Assembly: GCA_024036415.1 (NCBI GenBank)
Contig: JAMWET010003501.1
Span: 26,315 to 90,314 of the forward strand
Reading direction: 5' to 3'
Source of the DNA: Prochilodus magdalenae
Lineage: Eukaryota; Chordata; Actinopteri; Characiformes; Prochilodontidae
Length of the DNA: 64,000 bases
The notes under the pieces were generated by a model, which was not told the origin of the DNA, searched no databases, and saw only the letters and a program-made list of their open reading frames with translations. Within the stretch, counting starts at the first letter, position 1; each line of letters starts with the position of its first letter. A program made the translations under genes and the position numbers. Positions 1-11,256 of the stretch are shown here, one piece after another.

Positions 1-164
1 GGAGGATATTCATTTAGAGATGAGGGAGTGAGTGGAGTGAAGAATCAGGTCCCGGGAGCTGCTTCTGGATCGTATGATCCTGAGAGGAGAAGTGTTTCCC
101 ATAGCCACTTAGCCACTAAAGGAGTTCCTGTGCTCATCTGTGCTCCTCCTCTTCATGTTCACAG

Positions 165-617
165 GCACGCCCGAATACTGGGGTCCGGAGATCTTCATGC
201 AGATGACGTATCACGCTGGTCCTGCAACGGTCTGGTCACTCGGGGTCTTGTTGTTCAGGCTGGTTTGCGGATATTTCCCCTTTTCCGGGCAAATGAAACT
301 CATTCTGCGGCGCAGAAGCCCCTTCAGAGATGGCCTGTCCTACGGTAAGCTGAACAGGAGTGTCTGGGTGAACAAGGACTGCCTCAGACAGACAGATATG
401 CCGGGATTAGCAGGGTAACAGCTGACCCCCTTACACTCTTTTACCGGGGGTCCTTCTGAAACTCAGTGATTAAGCATCTCTCCCCCACCCGATCCCGTCA
501 CTCTGTACAGAATGCCGTGATCTGATTGACCGGTGCCTGAGATACACACCATCTGGGAGGCCTAGCTTTGAGCAGGTCAGGCAGCACGGGTGGTTCCAGT
601 GCTCTGTCCAGGCGTAG
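165..617 (+). CDS. PIM-family Ser/Thr kinase, last two exons (partial)
   Basis: Exon 165-344 follows an acceptor (ttcacag) and ends at donor TACG|GTAAGC. Exon 511-617 follows ctgtacag and ends with TAG at 615-617. The two join in phase 1. The first exon encodes the C-lobe from the activation segment (GTPEYWGPE, equivalent to the APE region) through ATVWSLGVLLFRLVCGYFPF. The second encodes DLIDRCLRYTPSGRPSFEQV, holding the conserved Arg of subdomain XI, and ends QHGWFQ plus five residues. These are typical of the greatly expanded teleost pim-like kinases, cytosolic constitutively active kinases. The N-lobe and catalytic loop lie left of the window, so catalytic competence cannot be judged. Bases 1-164 are intron. 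Confidence 0.88.
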
Positions 618-1790
618 GATCAGAGTAGCCAGTGAGGCTAGGAGAGGAAGAAGCAGTAAGCCTGAAATATCTAGTGAGAAATGAGGAGGCGCTGTGGTGC
701 ACGTACTCGCCATGGAACTGGAGATGATGATTAGGATCAAACAGCTCAACATCTTTAAGCTCCAGAGGAGAAGACCCTCCAACACGGCCTAATGCACATC
801 TTGGTTTGTGTTTCAGGTGATGAGGAGAGACTGCAACCAACAACAACAACAACAATGTTGGGTTAGCCAACACACGACCCGACGCCATATTGAGAGACAG
901 ACTCTCAATAGACTTGTATGTGTAGCTTAATAAACACTTATCATTAGTTATTGATCCTGGTAACCTTTATCTTCTTTCCCAACACCACTGCAACCCCACA
1001 CCTCCATCTGTGTGCAGCTGATCTTTTTTGTGTAGATTCTTTAAAGACTGCTGCTTATTTTTGGTACCGTCTATGTTAGTCTTTGTTCAAGCATGCATGG
1101 ACTGAGATATCTGAAAGAAATCAGAGTAAGGGGTGTTCCAGCTACTTCACCAGCCTGATAATAATAATAATAATAAATATAAGTATTAATAATATATTAA
1201 TGTGCATCTTTATCATTATGAACATGATAATAATATGTAAAGCTTCTTTTAAAAGAAACAAATGGAAGAACTTTTAGCCACACCGATGCATATGTAGGCT
1301 CTGATACTGCAATTACTTAGATACATCGCTGTGTCTCATTGGCGCAGTGGGCTAATCTGATAAACACCGTGCGATAGCAATGTGATCAGTTTCTCATGCA
1401 TGCAGACGCGGGTTCGAAGCTGAAGTGTTCTTCCCAACTTTTTTATAAGGACAACGAAAGCTCTCAGTGATTATTAATCTACTCACTAAAGTACTGTAAA
1501 GATGTCAGTGTTGGTAAATGTTTCTTATAAAGATTAACTCTGTAACGTCTTTTTCATAAACTGCGAAATACTCACACATACACAAGAAGGGCAAATTCAA
1601 AGTGTCAGTTATGCTCTGGTCTTTTTACTTCTGGGGTGATCATACAATAATTAACCAATTTAGAACAGATCTGAGGCACGAAAGCCTCAGTTTACTGCTA
1701 AACAAATCAGTGTGCTGGTTGATGAGGTCTATCTAAATTAGCACATCATTTTCTCAAAACTAAAAAATTCAGTTACAAATACTGCCAAAA
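618..1790. other. 3' flank of the kinase gene, with transposon and SINE scraps
   Basis: No coding exon is seen. Positions about 920-1018 match the right end of the Tc1-type element found at 31.44-31.58 kb (an AATAAA-containing run followed by a TIR-like ctgtgtgcagct). An imperfect ATA/AAT-rich stretch occupies about 1157-1240. A SINE-like segment is listed separately. Confidence 0.5.
1330..1432 (+). repeat. tRNA-derived SINE head (probable)
   Basis: An A-box-like TGGCGCAGTGGG is followed about 60 bp later by a B-box-like GGGTTCGAAGC, the internal pol III promoter layout of a tRNA-derived SINE. The spacing and lack of a cloverleaf argue against a functional tRNA gene. Confidence 0.5.
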
Positions 1791-2885
1791 AAAAAAAAAA
1801 CATGGCAGGGGATCACTGTGGAGATCAATTCAGAGACTATGCCAGTGTGACGAAGAGGAAGGCTGCAGCTCTAAGGAGGGAGCAACAAAGAACTGGTGGT
1901 GGAAGCAGCACTCTGCCATCTCTTACTCCTGATGAGGAGAGGGTTTTGGCCATCCTAGGCCCAGAAGTGCTGGATGGAGTCCCAGGTGGCATAGATGTCT
2001 GTGGCATGCACACCTTCCAGACATCAACACCCCACCCATCTCCTCTTGAACCATCAACATCTGGGCCCCTGCAGTCTGTCTGATCCCCCACTGAGCACTG
2101 TAAGATCTCTCACACCCCCACAGGGCCCCTCAATACTGGGCACTCCACAGCATGGTCATCAGGCCCTCAGGGCTGCACTGTCTCACTGTCTTTTATTAGT
2201 TTATTTCATAATGGTCCCTCCTAGTTCTAAAACCTCAGGTCTACTGGGTATTAATACTAGGTCTATATTTGCTTGAACGGTTTACCCTACAACCTAACAT
2301 GTCTTGAACAGGGACCAGCAACATGTAGCCTATTTACCCACCTCCTGCTCCACCAGTGATACAGAAACACCTGAGAGTGAGATGATGCTGGAAAAGCAAA
2401 GGCCTGTCTAATGTTACACAGCTAACACACGCACATGGATTATAGCGACATTATTTAAAGAATGCAGCTATAAGTATGAACAAAGAAATACACTGAGATG
2501 TGTGTTGGGAACTACACGTTCAAAGCATTTGACAGTATAAATGTTGGTACCCGGAGTTTGATGTAAATTTTCAGCTTACTGACACGTTACCTGGCGTCCT
2601 GCGTCATCGATGACGTGGTCACCAGAAACTACGCTTCTAACCACAGGTCAACAGCTGTGGTTCCAACTACTCAACAACAGTGTTTGCGAACGTTCGGTGG
2701 AACTACGGTTTTGGGAAACACCTGTGTTGCTTAACGATGGTTCGGACTATGTAAGTTACCAACACGGTTACCTCCATAGTTTGAAACATGGTTTTGGGAA
2801 ACACTTGCGTCGCAGCTGTGTCGTTCCAACTATGTAAGTTGCTAACATAGTTAGCAACTATGGTTTTGAGAAATGCACCCCTGTA
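1745..2885 (+). mobile_element. PIF/Harbinger-like remnant with Myb-like protein fragment
   Basis: An ORF at 1802-2083 encodes a basic stretch (KRKAAALRREQQRTGGG) followed by a Leu/Val-rich LTPDEERVLAILGPEVLDG segment. This resembles the C-terminal half of the Myb/SANT-like second protein of Harbinger transposons. Positions 2600-2885 carry repeated subterminal motifs (ggttttgggaaacac, repeated) and a short palindrome, gctaacatagttagc. The same end is found inverted at about 44.94-45.24 kb. No Harbinger transposase ORF is present, so this is a decayed or internally deleted copy. The family call is from recalled protein style. Confidence 0.5.
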
Positions 2886-2949
2886 CCTTGTAGTTTCACA
2901 CAGTCACTGTCCATGGTGCTGAAACTACATCCCCCGGATCAGCTTCAGC

Positions 2950-4560
2950 ACCAGTGTTATAGACAGTGATCTGCACAGGACAGGTAGAATCAGTAGCAGT
3001 ATATAAACTGCAGTGCTCTTTTAATGTCTCTCAACCTGCTTTAAATCTCACCAACATCTTCACTTCCTGTAGCAACACCGAATATGACATCACCCAGCTG
3101 GTGAACCTCACATGATGTATTAACTCGGCTGTTAGTGTTAGCTAGTGGTAAACGGCATTGACTATCTAGGACCTTCCATCTCAGGTAATATATTACCTCT
3201 GGTGTTAGTGTATATAGTGCTAAACAGCAAGAACTTTCTAGAACCTTATATGTCTTTTGGTAAATTACCTCAGTACCTCAGCTGTTTTGTTAGCTAGTGC
3301 TAAACACCAGGACCTATGTAGGACTTCTTGGTTTGAATATAGTGCTAGCTGGTGCTAAATGCCAAGCCCTATCTAAAACTTTATAGCTAATATATTACCT
3401 CAGCTATTAGTAGCAGCTTGTCAACTATCTAGGATCTTAAATATCTGTTATTTTATGACCTCAGCTGTTAGCTTTTCCTAGTGCTGTATAGGATCTTACA
3501 CTGACATTAATATATTACCTCAGCTGTTAGTGTTATTTAGTGTTAGTCACCCAAAGACACACAGATCATAGTTATTTCTTGAATACCTACATTCCCTCAA
3601 CTGCTATGTTTCCATGAACAGCTGGGATTGATCCCCCTTGGAAACGGTTTTGTTGCCAGTGCTGCGTTGTGCTGACCCAGCTCAAAAGCTTCTTGTTCAG
3701 ACATAACTGCTGCACCATTTAAGGTGAAGCGAGAAGAAATTCTGCATAAGAAACCGATTTCAGCTCTGTGTTCAGCACACATGTACACATACACTGACTG
3801 TGTGAAATCACCTGCAGCCAAACACAGCAGTTCCCATGATCAGCTCTTCGATACTATGCAATGCTAGCGGCTCTAGTGCATACAGGAAAAAATGGTGGCC
3901 CTTCGTAAAGGTGGCACTGAAGCACTGAAGCAGGTGTTATTCAGATGATGGTTGGTATTATTCTAATTAACCTCCATGTGATGTAGGGAGGGGAGGTGAA
4001 ACTGACTGGCTTGTCGAATTATAAGTTCTCTGATCCAGGCAGCACACAGGAACTGATGGGGATGTCTGATTTCACAGCTTGTGGGCTGGTAAACTCTCCT
4101 GATACCTAAACGTATGAGCACAGTACCTGACTCAGTGATGTGTCTTTGGTTGTGTTTGATGTTGGTACCTGTTGGAGAAGACACTGATGTTAATCATGTC
4201 TGGGTTTAGCCCATATATTTAATCTTGCTTAAAGTCTTAGAGATGTGAGATATGATGGATGATATGACGCGTATCTTGTTGTAGAACCTCCACCATCTCT
4301 GCCCTTCGTCCCCTTGGCCTTGGTGACTGTGATCCTCCTGCACATTATAGTAGCTGTGGTCTATTATACCAGCAGAACCAAAGGTACAATCTACACACTC
4401 ACACTCTCATTATCATACCAGTTTTATTGTGTGAGTTCATTTATCAGGTATTCATTTCTATTTCTATCAGGTCCTGCCAGAGTTCACTACCGCACTGCTG
4501 ATGGAGATGGAGTGGTCAGTCTGGATTAGTGCGGGTCTGTAAAAGTTCAGAATACTACTG
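2950..4560 (+). repeat. Segmental duplication, copy A (3' half of a receptor gene)
   Basis: This stretch is collinear with about 8450-9990: the same intron 3 text (gatctgcacaggacaggtag, then a diverged gttagctagtgctaaacg repeat), then the TM and tail exons. Homology begins abruptly near 2950, so only the 3' half of the gene was captured here. Intron 3 contains several imperfect copies of a 'tattacctcagctgttagtg' type unit between 3110 and 3540. Confidence 0.8.
4285..4529 (+). pseudogene. G1: receptor remnant, TM and tail exons only
   Basis: The TM exon is 4285-4383 (acceptor tgttgtag, donor AAAG|GTAC, 99 nt) and encodes EPPPSLPFVPLALVTVILLH followed by IIVAVVYYTSRTK, a single helix with a basic stop-transfer end. 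The tail exon starts at 4471 after ttctatcag and ends with TAG at 4527-4529, encoding [19 protein letters not shown]. Both exons are open. No signal, V or stalk exon exists upstream, because homology to G2 stops near 2950. This is therefore a 5'-truncated duplicate. The tail tyrosine has Ala at +3, so it does not fit the ITIM consensus. Confidence 0.82.
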
Positions 4561-5221
4561 CCATCAAATACATAAGGACTATTTATTATTTGGACTATTA
4601 TAATCTAGAGGGGGCCTTTCACTCTGGGGCTCAGAGGTTACCTGGGGACAAGCTACAAGGCCTACTAGGCTGAGATGGGAGCTTCCTACACAACTAAGGA
4701 CTCTTTACCTGCTACTAGCCTTCCTGGCCCGGGTGGTTGAGCTATGCTAAGCTGCAGCTGCTAAGCTTTCCCAGACCAGCAACGTGATCGATCCTATACC
4801 GCAGTAATGAGGACGTCTGGGACAGCCAACTGTGTGAAGCTTTGATTCCCTCCAGACTGAGAGAGACCTTCCCTGCAGATAAGGACTTTTCTGGACCAGC
4901 TTATTGACTGTGTGCTGTGGTCTAGGGAGTTCCCTCTCTCCCACACCAGAAGTGGAACTGTGTTGTGTGTTGTCGATTGTAGATCATTAGTAGTAGTATT
5001 GGTAATACATAAACTCATGTAGTGACCCAATGTAATAATGTGGGAATGTGTTAGATTGTGCTGCACGAGAATGATAGGGCTATAAATACCTGTGGGGTGT
5101 GAGGGACGGGATCTATATATTGGGGAGAGGTAGTACAGTGCGAATGTCTTGTTCCAAAGGGGGGACAGTATTTGGGTGTGGCCAAAGACCATAGAGTGAA
5201 GGAAGTAGCTGAATCTGCAGG
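4530..5221 (+). other. 3' flank of G1, no gene seen
   Basis: The first part, up to about 4620, resembles the 3' UTR of the sister units. After that no homology to the other receptor units is evident and no coding exon is supported. Confidence 0.4.
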
Positions 5222-5595
5222 TGTAAGGAAACATGGTCATACGGGTCTGATACAACTACTGATTACACACACCTGTCCCTCATTTACTCTGCTTGTCTAT
5301 AAGCCCCTGATCCACTCACACACATTGGGAAGTATGGCCACTCTGTGACTGACTGAGCGCTCTATCCCTGTGGTACCTAACCGCTGCTCTGATCTCGACC
5401 CTGTTTGATTTGTGGTTTACCCGTTTCTGCTGATCCCTCTGGTATTGTTAGCTGTTTGAGTTTATTTTGACTTTGGCTGCTCCCTTTGGAATGTTTCCCC
5501 GGATTCTCTTGTTAAGCTACACTGCTCACTTTCTAATAAACCCTTGCTCTGCTTTTACCTCAGCCTGCGTCAATCCCAGTTTGTTAAACCTTACA
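5222..5595 (+). mobile_element. Solo LTR (retroelement), + orientation
   Basis: The element begins TGTAAGG and ends CCTTACA, a perfect 7-bp terminal inverted repeat with TG...CA ends. It is flanked on both sides by cagg, a 4-bp target duplication. It contains a TATA-like tctataag near 5297 and an AATAAA signal near 5536 close to the 3' end, the order expected for U3-R-U5. No gag or pol lies next to it. Confidence 0.78.
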
Positions 5596-5839
5596 CAGGT
5601 ATGTCCTGTATAACAATGCTTATGAACACTGGCAGCATAAGACTGTCTCTCTCTAGTGTGGTAGAGGAAGAAGGACAGAGAGAGAAAGAGAACGAGTGGG
5701 AGTCTAATAAAGGGTTAAATATGTATTTGGTTTGTGGTGCATGTGTAAATAAAGCCCTCTGTCAGCCATTCTGATCTTTATCAGGTTTCCAGTTAGTGTG
5801 CAGCCCCCAACCGCTCGCGACACTATTATAGCTACCAAT

Positions 5840-6810
5840 AAATAGAGACGTAGGCCATATAGGTGTTTCACAACCATGACATCACATCCTCAGTACTCCA
5901 GAAAGAACAAGCGGCTAAACCACAGAGAGAAGAACTGAGTTTAAATAGAAACACACGACACAGAAAAGCACATGAGGGCCAGTTTCACTCCTCACATATC
6001 CAACCAGCAAAGACTCAGAACACACAGACACAAACACAGAACACACCAACAAATCAGCACCACACTGTTGAGAAACACCTACAGATCCATATATAAAGGG
6101 GATTGTATGATTATATTAGTTATTAATGCACTATAACATAGATACATCTCTCCAGCACATACAGAACATACATACATATGTGAAGCGCAGGGCTCGGGCT
6201 GCATCATGGAGGGCCAGGTAGGTTGGAGGACTGCAATAGAGAAGACAAACTGCCAGTGGAACAAACCAAGACTGTCTCTCCTGGAATATCTGGAATACCT
6301 CAACCAGCATGACTACAGTGAGACCTGTATAAACCAGCTCAGACCAGGCCAGAGTTCACGCTAGTCAGTTATGTCTTTTTCAGGAAGGCTGTAAGAACAA
6401 CAAAGAGGGGCACATGACTTCTCTTTATTTGGCTGCTTCCTGTGTTCACTTGCTCACAAAACAGGAAATGGTAAGTGATGTCATGGCTCAGAGACCACCT
6501 TGTTGTGTGTGGTTTGTGACTCTGTATAAGTGGCTGATGAAGTCTGTAAGAGACAGAAGAGTTCCGGGCTAGCTGGTTTAAACACAGCTCCTGTGAGCTG
6601 AGAGTGGGCACGGACTCGTGGGGGACTCACAGTGTGAGTGTAGTGCTGGGTGAGAGTGAAGAGAGAGAGTTGGGTACTCAGTGTGGGTATACAGGGTGAG
6701 TGTAGTGCTGGGTGTGGAGTGGTCAGTGTGCGGTGGACTCAGTGTTGGTGTACTAGTGATCATGTTGCTGACTGTTTATCTTCTCTTCATTGGGCTTCAT
6801 GTCTCTGAAG
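5840..6810 (+). repeat. Promoter/exon-1 block, copy upstream of G2
   Basis: About 1 kb upstream of and including exon 1 is shared with 10190-11256 (G3) on +, and with 35674-36560 (M1) in reverse complement. Shared landmarks include 'catgacatcacatcctcag', 'cacctacagatccatatata' and the exon 1 leader. These are duplication-borne 5' regions and not independent genes; the short ORFs inside them are not conserved as proteins. Confidence 0.8.
6431..6493 (+). promoter_or_regulatory. Shared upstream module of G2 (ETS pair + CRE-like)
   Basis: The module contains ggctgCTTCCTGTG, then ACAGGAAATG, then AGTGATGTCATGG. The two ETS-core sites face each other and precede a CRE/ATF-like TGATGTCA. A TATA-like TATAAG follows at 6525-6530. 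The block lies about 270 bp before the G2 start codon and recurs before G3, M1, M3 and M5. Function is inferred from motif type and conservation only. Confidence 0.55.
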
Positions 6811-7055
6811 GTGAGTGTAGTTTATGTATCCTGTTACTGAGATGTCGAGATCCATATTGGATGTTAAGCTTGTAAAGTACTCAACAGTACAACAGTATGT
6901 TGTTGCTGTCAAAAAGCTTCTCCAAAATGATAAATTCACAGTAGATGGCAAGAACATTTATGTAAGTTAGTGTACTTCATTTCCCCATGTCATTTAAGGA
7001 CAAGAAATTCTGAGGAGATAAAAGGTAGAGTTGATGTTGTATTGCTTCTAAACTG

Positions 7056-7060
<5 letters not shown>

Positions 7061-7112
<52 letters not shown>
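7061..7112. repeat. (GA)n microsatellite
   Basis: An uninterrupted GA dinucleotide run lies in intron 1 of G2. Confidence 0.95.
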
Positions 7113-7115
<3 letters not shown>

Positions 7116-7330
7116 CGAGTTCCGCTTTTGACTTGGTGGAGACGACCAAGGAATCTGTGTGTGGATGCACCGTGGTCAGCACCGAGAACGGTTTGTTGTG
7201 ACATATCACATGTCCAGAAGGCCTGGTGTCACTCCACCTCCACCCCTACTCCACCATCCGCAGGATGTCTACCTCGCTTTACTTTTCCACCAAAACCCGC
7301 AAAAACTGAAATGGACGTAATCACTCATCG
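7113..7330 (+). mobile_element. Tc1/IS630-type transposase fragment
   Basis: Broken + strand reading frames give SDEFRF, then LGGDDQGICVW, then RGQHRERFVV. This matches the second-Asp region (SDESRFCLGGDD) of the same element family seen at 31.1-31.6 and 33.9-34.2 kb. It is a truncated internal scrap in G2's intron with no TIRs. Confidence 0.6.
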
Positions 7331-8195
7331 CAAATAAAATAAGAGAAAATAAGAGTCAATCAAGTTCTTTCTTTAACTAACAATAAACAACAATAAATAC
7401 GATCAAGAAAAAAGAGAAAGACAAGAAGAAAGAATCATTTAAGTGTATGCCACACACTTATCAATTTCTGGGAATAAACAACATGCATCATACACAGAGT
7501 ATAGAGTTAATCTGATCTTACTGATGTGTGTTTCTACAGGCTGCATTCTGGAGAACAGTGAACACCTACTGACCATCACAGCACCTACAGGAGGGTCAGT
7601 ACTCACCTACAGACCAAACCTGCGAACTTCATCTGGAAGAAAAACAACAGAAACAAATATGAAGAGATGTCCAGTGAGAGTGATCAGTACAGAAACAGAG
7701 TTCAGCTGGTTAATGATCACTCTCCAGGAAATCTCTCTCTACTCATATCACACCTGACTAAAAAGGATGAAGGACTGTACCAGTGTGCTGTTAAAGATTC
7801 ATTCATGATCATCAGACTGACTATAGAAGGTAAAACTCTCAGTTTTTATTCCTACTGCATTTCAGATTTTATGTGGTTCTGTAGTGTTCTAGATTGATAA
7901 GATTGTTCTGAGACTCTACTGACCGTTAGGCCCAGATTTAATAGACTCTATTAATCTAAATATACAAGTTTAGTTGTGTTTAGATGATGTGTAGAATGTC
8001 CTGCTGCTTATAGACAGAATGAGCACAAACAGACTCATCCACACAGCAGCACAGTAACGCATCACTGCTGATTGTACTGATTGTTGTTCTGGTCGTTTAC
8101 AGTGAAGGGTTTTAATGGTGCTGTGTATCTACAGTGAGCTGCTGTTTACTGACCTTCTGTTCCTGTACTGACCATCAGACCTTCTCTCTCCACAG

Positions 8196-8396
8196 AGAGA
8201 CCACCTACACCTACATCATCTACCGCACCTAAATCTACACCATCTACTACACCTAAATCTATACCATCTACTGCACCTAAACCTACACCATCTACTGCAC
8301 CTAAACCTACAACAACTACTGCAGTGGTCAATGTACACACCAGTCCAACAACCAGTCCAATCACTTCAACCACATGTTCATCTCCGTCAGTTGATG
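8196..8396 (+). repeat. Stalk-exon tandem repeat (24-nt, PSTAPKPT unit)
   Basis: The exon contains about four copies of a 24-nt unit (ccatctactgcacctaaacc...). The homologous exon of M1 (29903-30139) has about seven, so stalk length varies by unit number. Thr/Ser/Pro density predicts O-glycosylation. Confidence 0.8.
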
Positions 8397-8449
8397 GTGA
8401 GTACAGCACACTGACAGCAGTTATAAACAGGATGTTACAGCTTTACTCG

Positions 8450-9990
8450 CTAATCACTCTTCTAAATAATGATCTGCACAGGGCAGGTAGAATCAGTAGC
8501 AGTATATAAACTGCAGTGCTCTTTTAATGTCCCACAGCCTGCCTTTAATCTCACTAACATCTTCAGTTCCTGTAGCAACACCCAATATGACATCACCCAG
8601 CTGGTGAACCTTACATGATGTATTACCTCAGCTGTTAGCGTTAGCTAGTGCTAAACGCCATCTAGGCACTTATATCTCTGTTGGTATATTGCCTCAGTTT
8701 TAGCATTGGTTGGCGGTAATCAGGCAAAGACACACAGGTCATAATTATATCTTGAAAACATTTCCCTCATCTGCTGTCTTTCCATCAAAAGCTGTGATTG
8801 ATTAACATTTTTGCTGCCAGTGCTGCATTGTAGTGACCCAGTACAGAAGTGAGTTGTTCAAACGTAACTGCTGCACCATTTAAGGCGGACCGAGAAATTC
8901 TGCACAAGAAACTGATTTCCGTTCTATGTACAGAACACATGTACAGATACACTGACTGTGTAGAATCACCTTTAGCCAATCTCGTGCAGTCGAACACAGA
9001 GCAGTTCCCAGATCAGATCTTAACTCCCATGCAATGCTAGTGGCTCCATTGGTTGCTAGAAAAAAAATGGCGTCCCTTCGTAAAGGTGGCAGTTATGCAG
9101 ATGATGGGTGGTGTTATTCCATGTGACATAGGAAGTGGAGACGAATCTGACCCAAACCTGACCTGGCTTGTAGAATTATATATTCTCTGATCCAGGCAGC
9201 CCATAGGAACTGATGTGGTTGTCTTATTTAACAGCTTGTGTGCTTGTAAACTCTCCTGATACCTAACTGTATAAATACAGTACCAAAGTGATGTGTCTTT
9301 GGTTGTGTTTGATGTTGGTAGCTGTTGGAGAAGACACTGACGTTAATTATGTCTGGGTTAAGTCTATATTTTCTGATTAGCATATCGTCACTGTCCAAAG
9401 AAAAACATGCATCTCCATGATTTTTTTATTTTTATGTGTGATTTGGTCACATGAGCTGACATTTACATTGTGTGAAAATTTCATGATGAATGGACCAACA
9501 GAAATGGCCCAATATCATGTGGAAAAAGATCTTGCATTAGAATTGAATTAGGATTTTGTCTTCTCCTGTAAAGCTGCCATTATGGAGATACATGTTTTTA
9601 TTTGGAAAGCGAAGATGATATGTAAATGCAGACTGTTACAGCCTGGAGAACCCAGCCGAATTCATAAGACATGAAAACAAATGATTGCTTCTTAGTGATG
9701 TGAGATAATATGGATAATATGAGCCACCTCTTGTTGTAGAACCTCCACAGTCTCTGCCTTCGTCCCCTTTGCCTTAGTGACTGTGATCCTTCTGCACATT
9801 ATAGTAGCTGTGGTCTATTACATCAGCAGAACCAAAGGTACAATCAACACACTCATAATATAATCATACTAATTTTATTGTGTGAGGTAATTTATTGAGT
9901 ATTTGGTCTGTTTCTATCAGATCCTGCCAGAGTTCACTACAGCACTGCTGATGGAGATGGAGTGGTCAGTATGGATTAGGGCAGGACTGT
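8450..9990 (+). repeat. Segmental duplication, copy B (partner of 2950-4560)
   Basis: Intron 3, TM and tail exons of G2 are collinear with the G1 remnant. About 9370-9660 contains intron text absent from G1 that recurs at about 61.22-61.40 kb in M5's intron ('gatgaatggaccaacag', 'ttggagatacatg'). Confidence 0.75.
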
Positions 9991-10189
9991 TAAAGTTCAG
10001 TGGAAATGTTTAATATTAAATTCACCACAGATTTTACACAGAAGGTACGATGTTTAGACAGATGAAATCAGCCCACTGAAAGGGTTCTTATAGCGACAGG
10101 TCCTGCTGTAATCTTCATCAGTACTTACAACGCAGCAGTGGTTCATCTCCTCACTTTCAAACTAGTAGTGTGTTGGTAATACATAAACT

Positions 10190-11256
10190 AGAGACGTAGG
10201 CCACATAGGTGTTTCACAACCATGACATCACATCCTCAGTTCTCCAGAGAACCGGCTAAACCACAGAGAGAAGAACTGAGTTTAAATATAAACACATGAC
10301 ACAGAGAAGCACATGAGGGCCGGGTTTACTCCTCACATATCCAACCAGCAAACACTCAGAACTGCTTTAACACAGCTTTAAGAGTCACGAACACAGAATA
10401 CACCAACAAATCAGCACCACACTGCTGAGAAACACCTACAGATCCATATATAAAGCAGATTTGTATGATTATAATACAGTTATTAATGCACTATAACATA
10501 CATACGTCTCTACATTACATACAGTATATAAATATATAGAGAAGACGTGAAGCTCAGGACTCAGGCTGGAGTCATGGAGTGCCAGGTAGAATGGAGGAGT
10601 GAAATATTGTAATAGTGAAACAATCTCGGACTGACTTCTGGTCATTATTGGAGAGCCTGCAGGACTGGAGAGTATGAAGGAGAAGGGTGTGGTAAATATC
10701 AGTTCAAGGTAACCAAACATCAAATCTAGGATGAAATCAAACAGGACAATGCAGAACATGAAACGCTGAATACAAACTCTGCAGTTAAGGAAAGAACATC
10801 CCTTCTAGACAAACCAGCATGACGATAGTGAGACCTGTATAAACCAGCTCAGACCAGAACAGAGTTCATGCTAGTAGGTGCATATGACTTGTATGGCTAC
10901 TTCCTGTGTTCAGGTCTTAAAAAAACAGGAAACAGTAAGTGATGTCATGGCTCAGAGGCCACCTTGCTGTTGTGTGTGTGGTTAGTGCCTCTGTATAAGC
11001 GGCTGATGAAGTCTCTAAGAGACAGAAGAGTTCCGGTCTAGCTGGTTTAAACACAGCTCCTGTGAGCTGCACGGACATTAGAGTGGGTTACACTCCAGTG
11101 AAGAGCTGCTGAGAGAGTTGGGCACTCAGTGTGGGTATACAGGGCGAGTGTAGTGCTGGGTGTGGAGCGGTCAGTGTGCTGTGGACTCAGTTGGTGTACT
11201 AGTGACCATGTTGCTGAGTGTTTATCTTCTCTTCATTGGGCTTCATGTCTCTGAAG
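10190..11256 (+). repeat. Promoter/exon-1 block, copy upstream of G3
   Basis: This block is collinear with 5840-6810, with small indels. It includes the ETS/CRE-like module at 10895-10958 and TATAAG at 10994-10999. The 96-codon minus-strand ORF within it is not conserved in the other copies. Confidence 0.8.
10895..10958 (+). promoter_or_regulatory. Shared upstream module of G3
   Basis: The module has CTTCCTGTG, then AACAGGAAAC, then AGTGATGTCATGGCTCAGAG, about 250 bp before the start codon at 11208. Order and spacing are as in G2. Confidence 0.55.

Larger units (their letters stand above)
6762..9979 (+). pseudogene. G2: single-V receptor with stalk, frameshifted
   Basis: Exons are 6762-6810 (signal peptide [17 protein letters not shown]), 7540-7829 (V), 8196-8396 (stalk), 9740-9837 (TM) and 9921-9979 (tail, TAG 9977-9979). 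Two lesions are visible. The V exon is 290 nt instead of 309: compared with its sisters 19 bp are missing just after ggagggtcagtact, removing the LPCSC motif that holds the B-strand cysteine and shifting frame. The TM exon is 98 nt instead of 99, one C short in tctctgccttcg, which creates TAG after CCTTTGCCT. Splice sites all look intact. The stalk (67 codons) is four PSTAPKPT-like units ending SVDG. The tail keeps RVHYSTADGDG. This is a former receptor, not a functional one, unless the reference has errors at both places. Confidence 0.85.

Noticed and set aside
1330..1432. tRNA gene
   Set aside because: A- and B-box-like motifs are present but the segment does not fold as a cloverleaf by eye and is better explained as a SINE; the same applies to 37838 and 43102.
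6681..6761. Longer N-terminus (VWVYRVSVVLGVEWSVCGG...) for the receptor exon 1
   Set aside because: The upstream frame is open but has no ATG; the first ATG in all eight copies is the one before LLTVYLLF, which gives a proper signal peptide.
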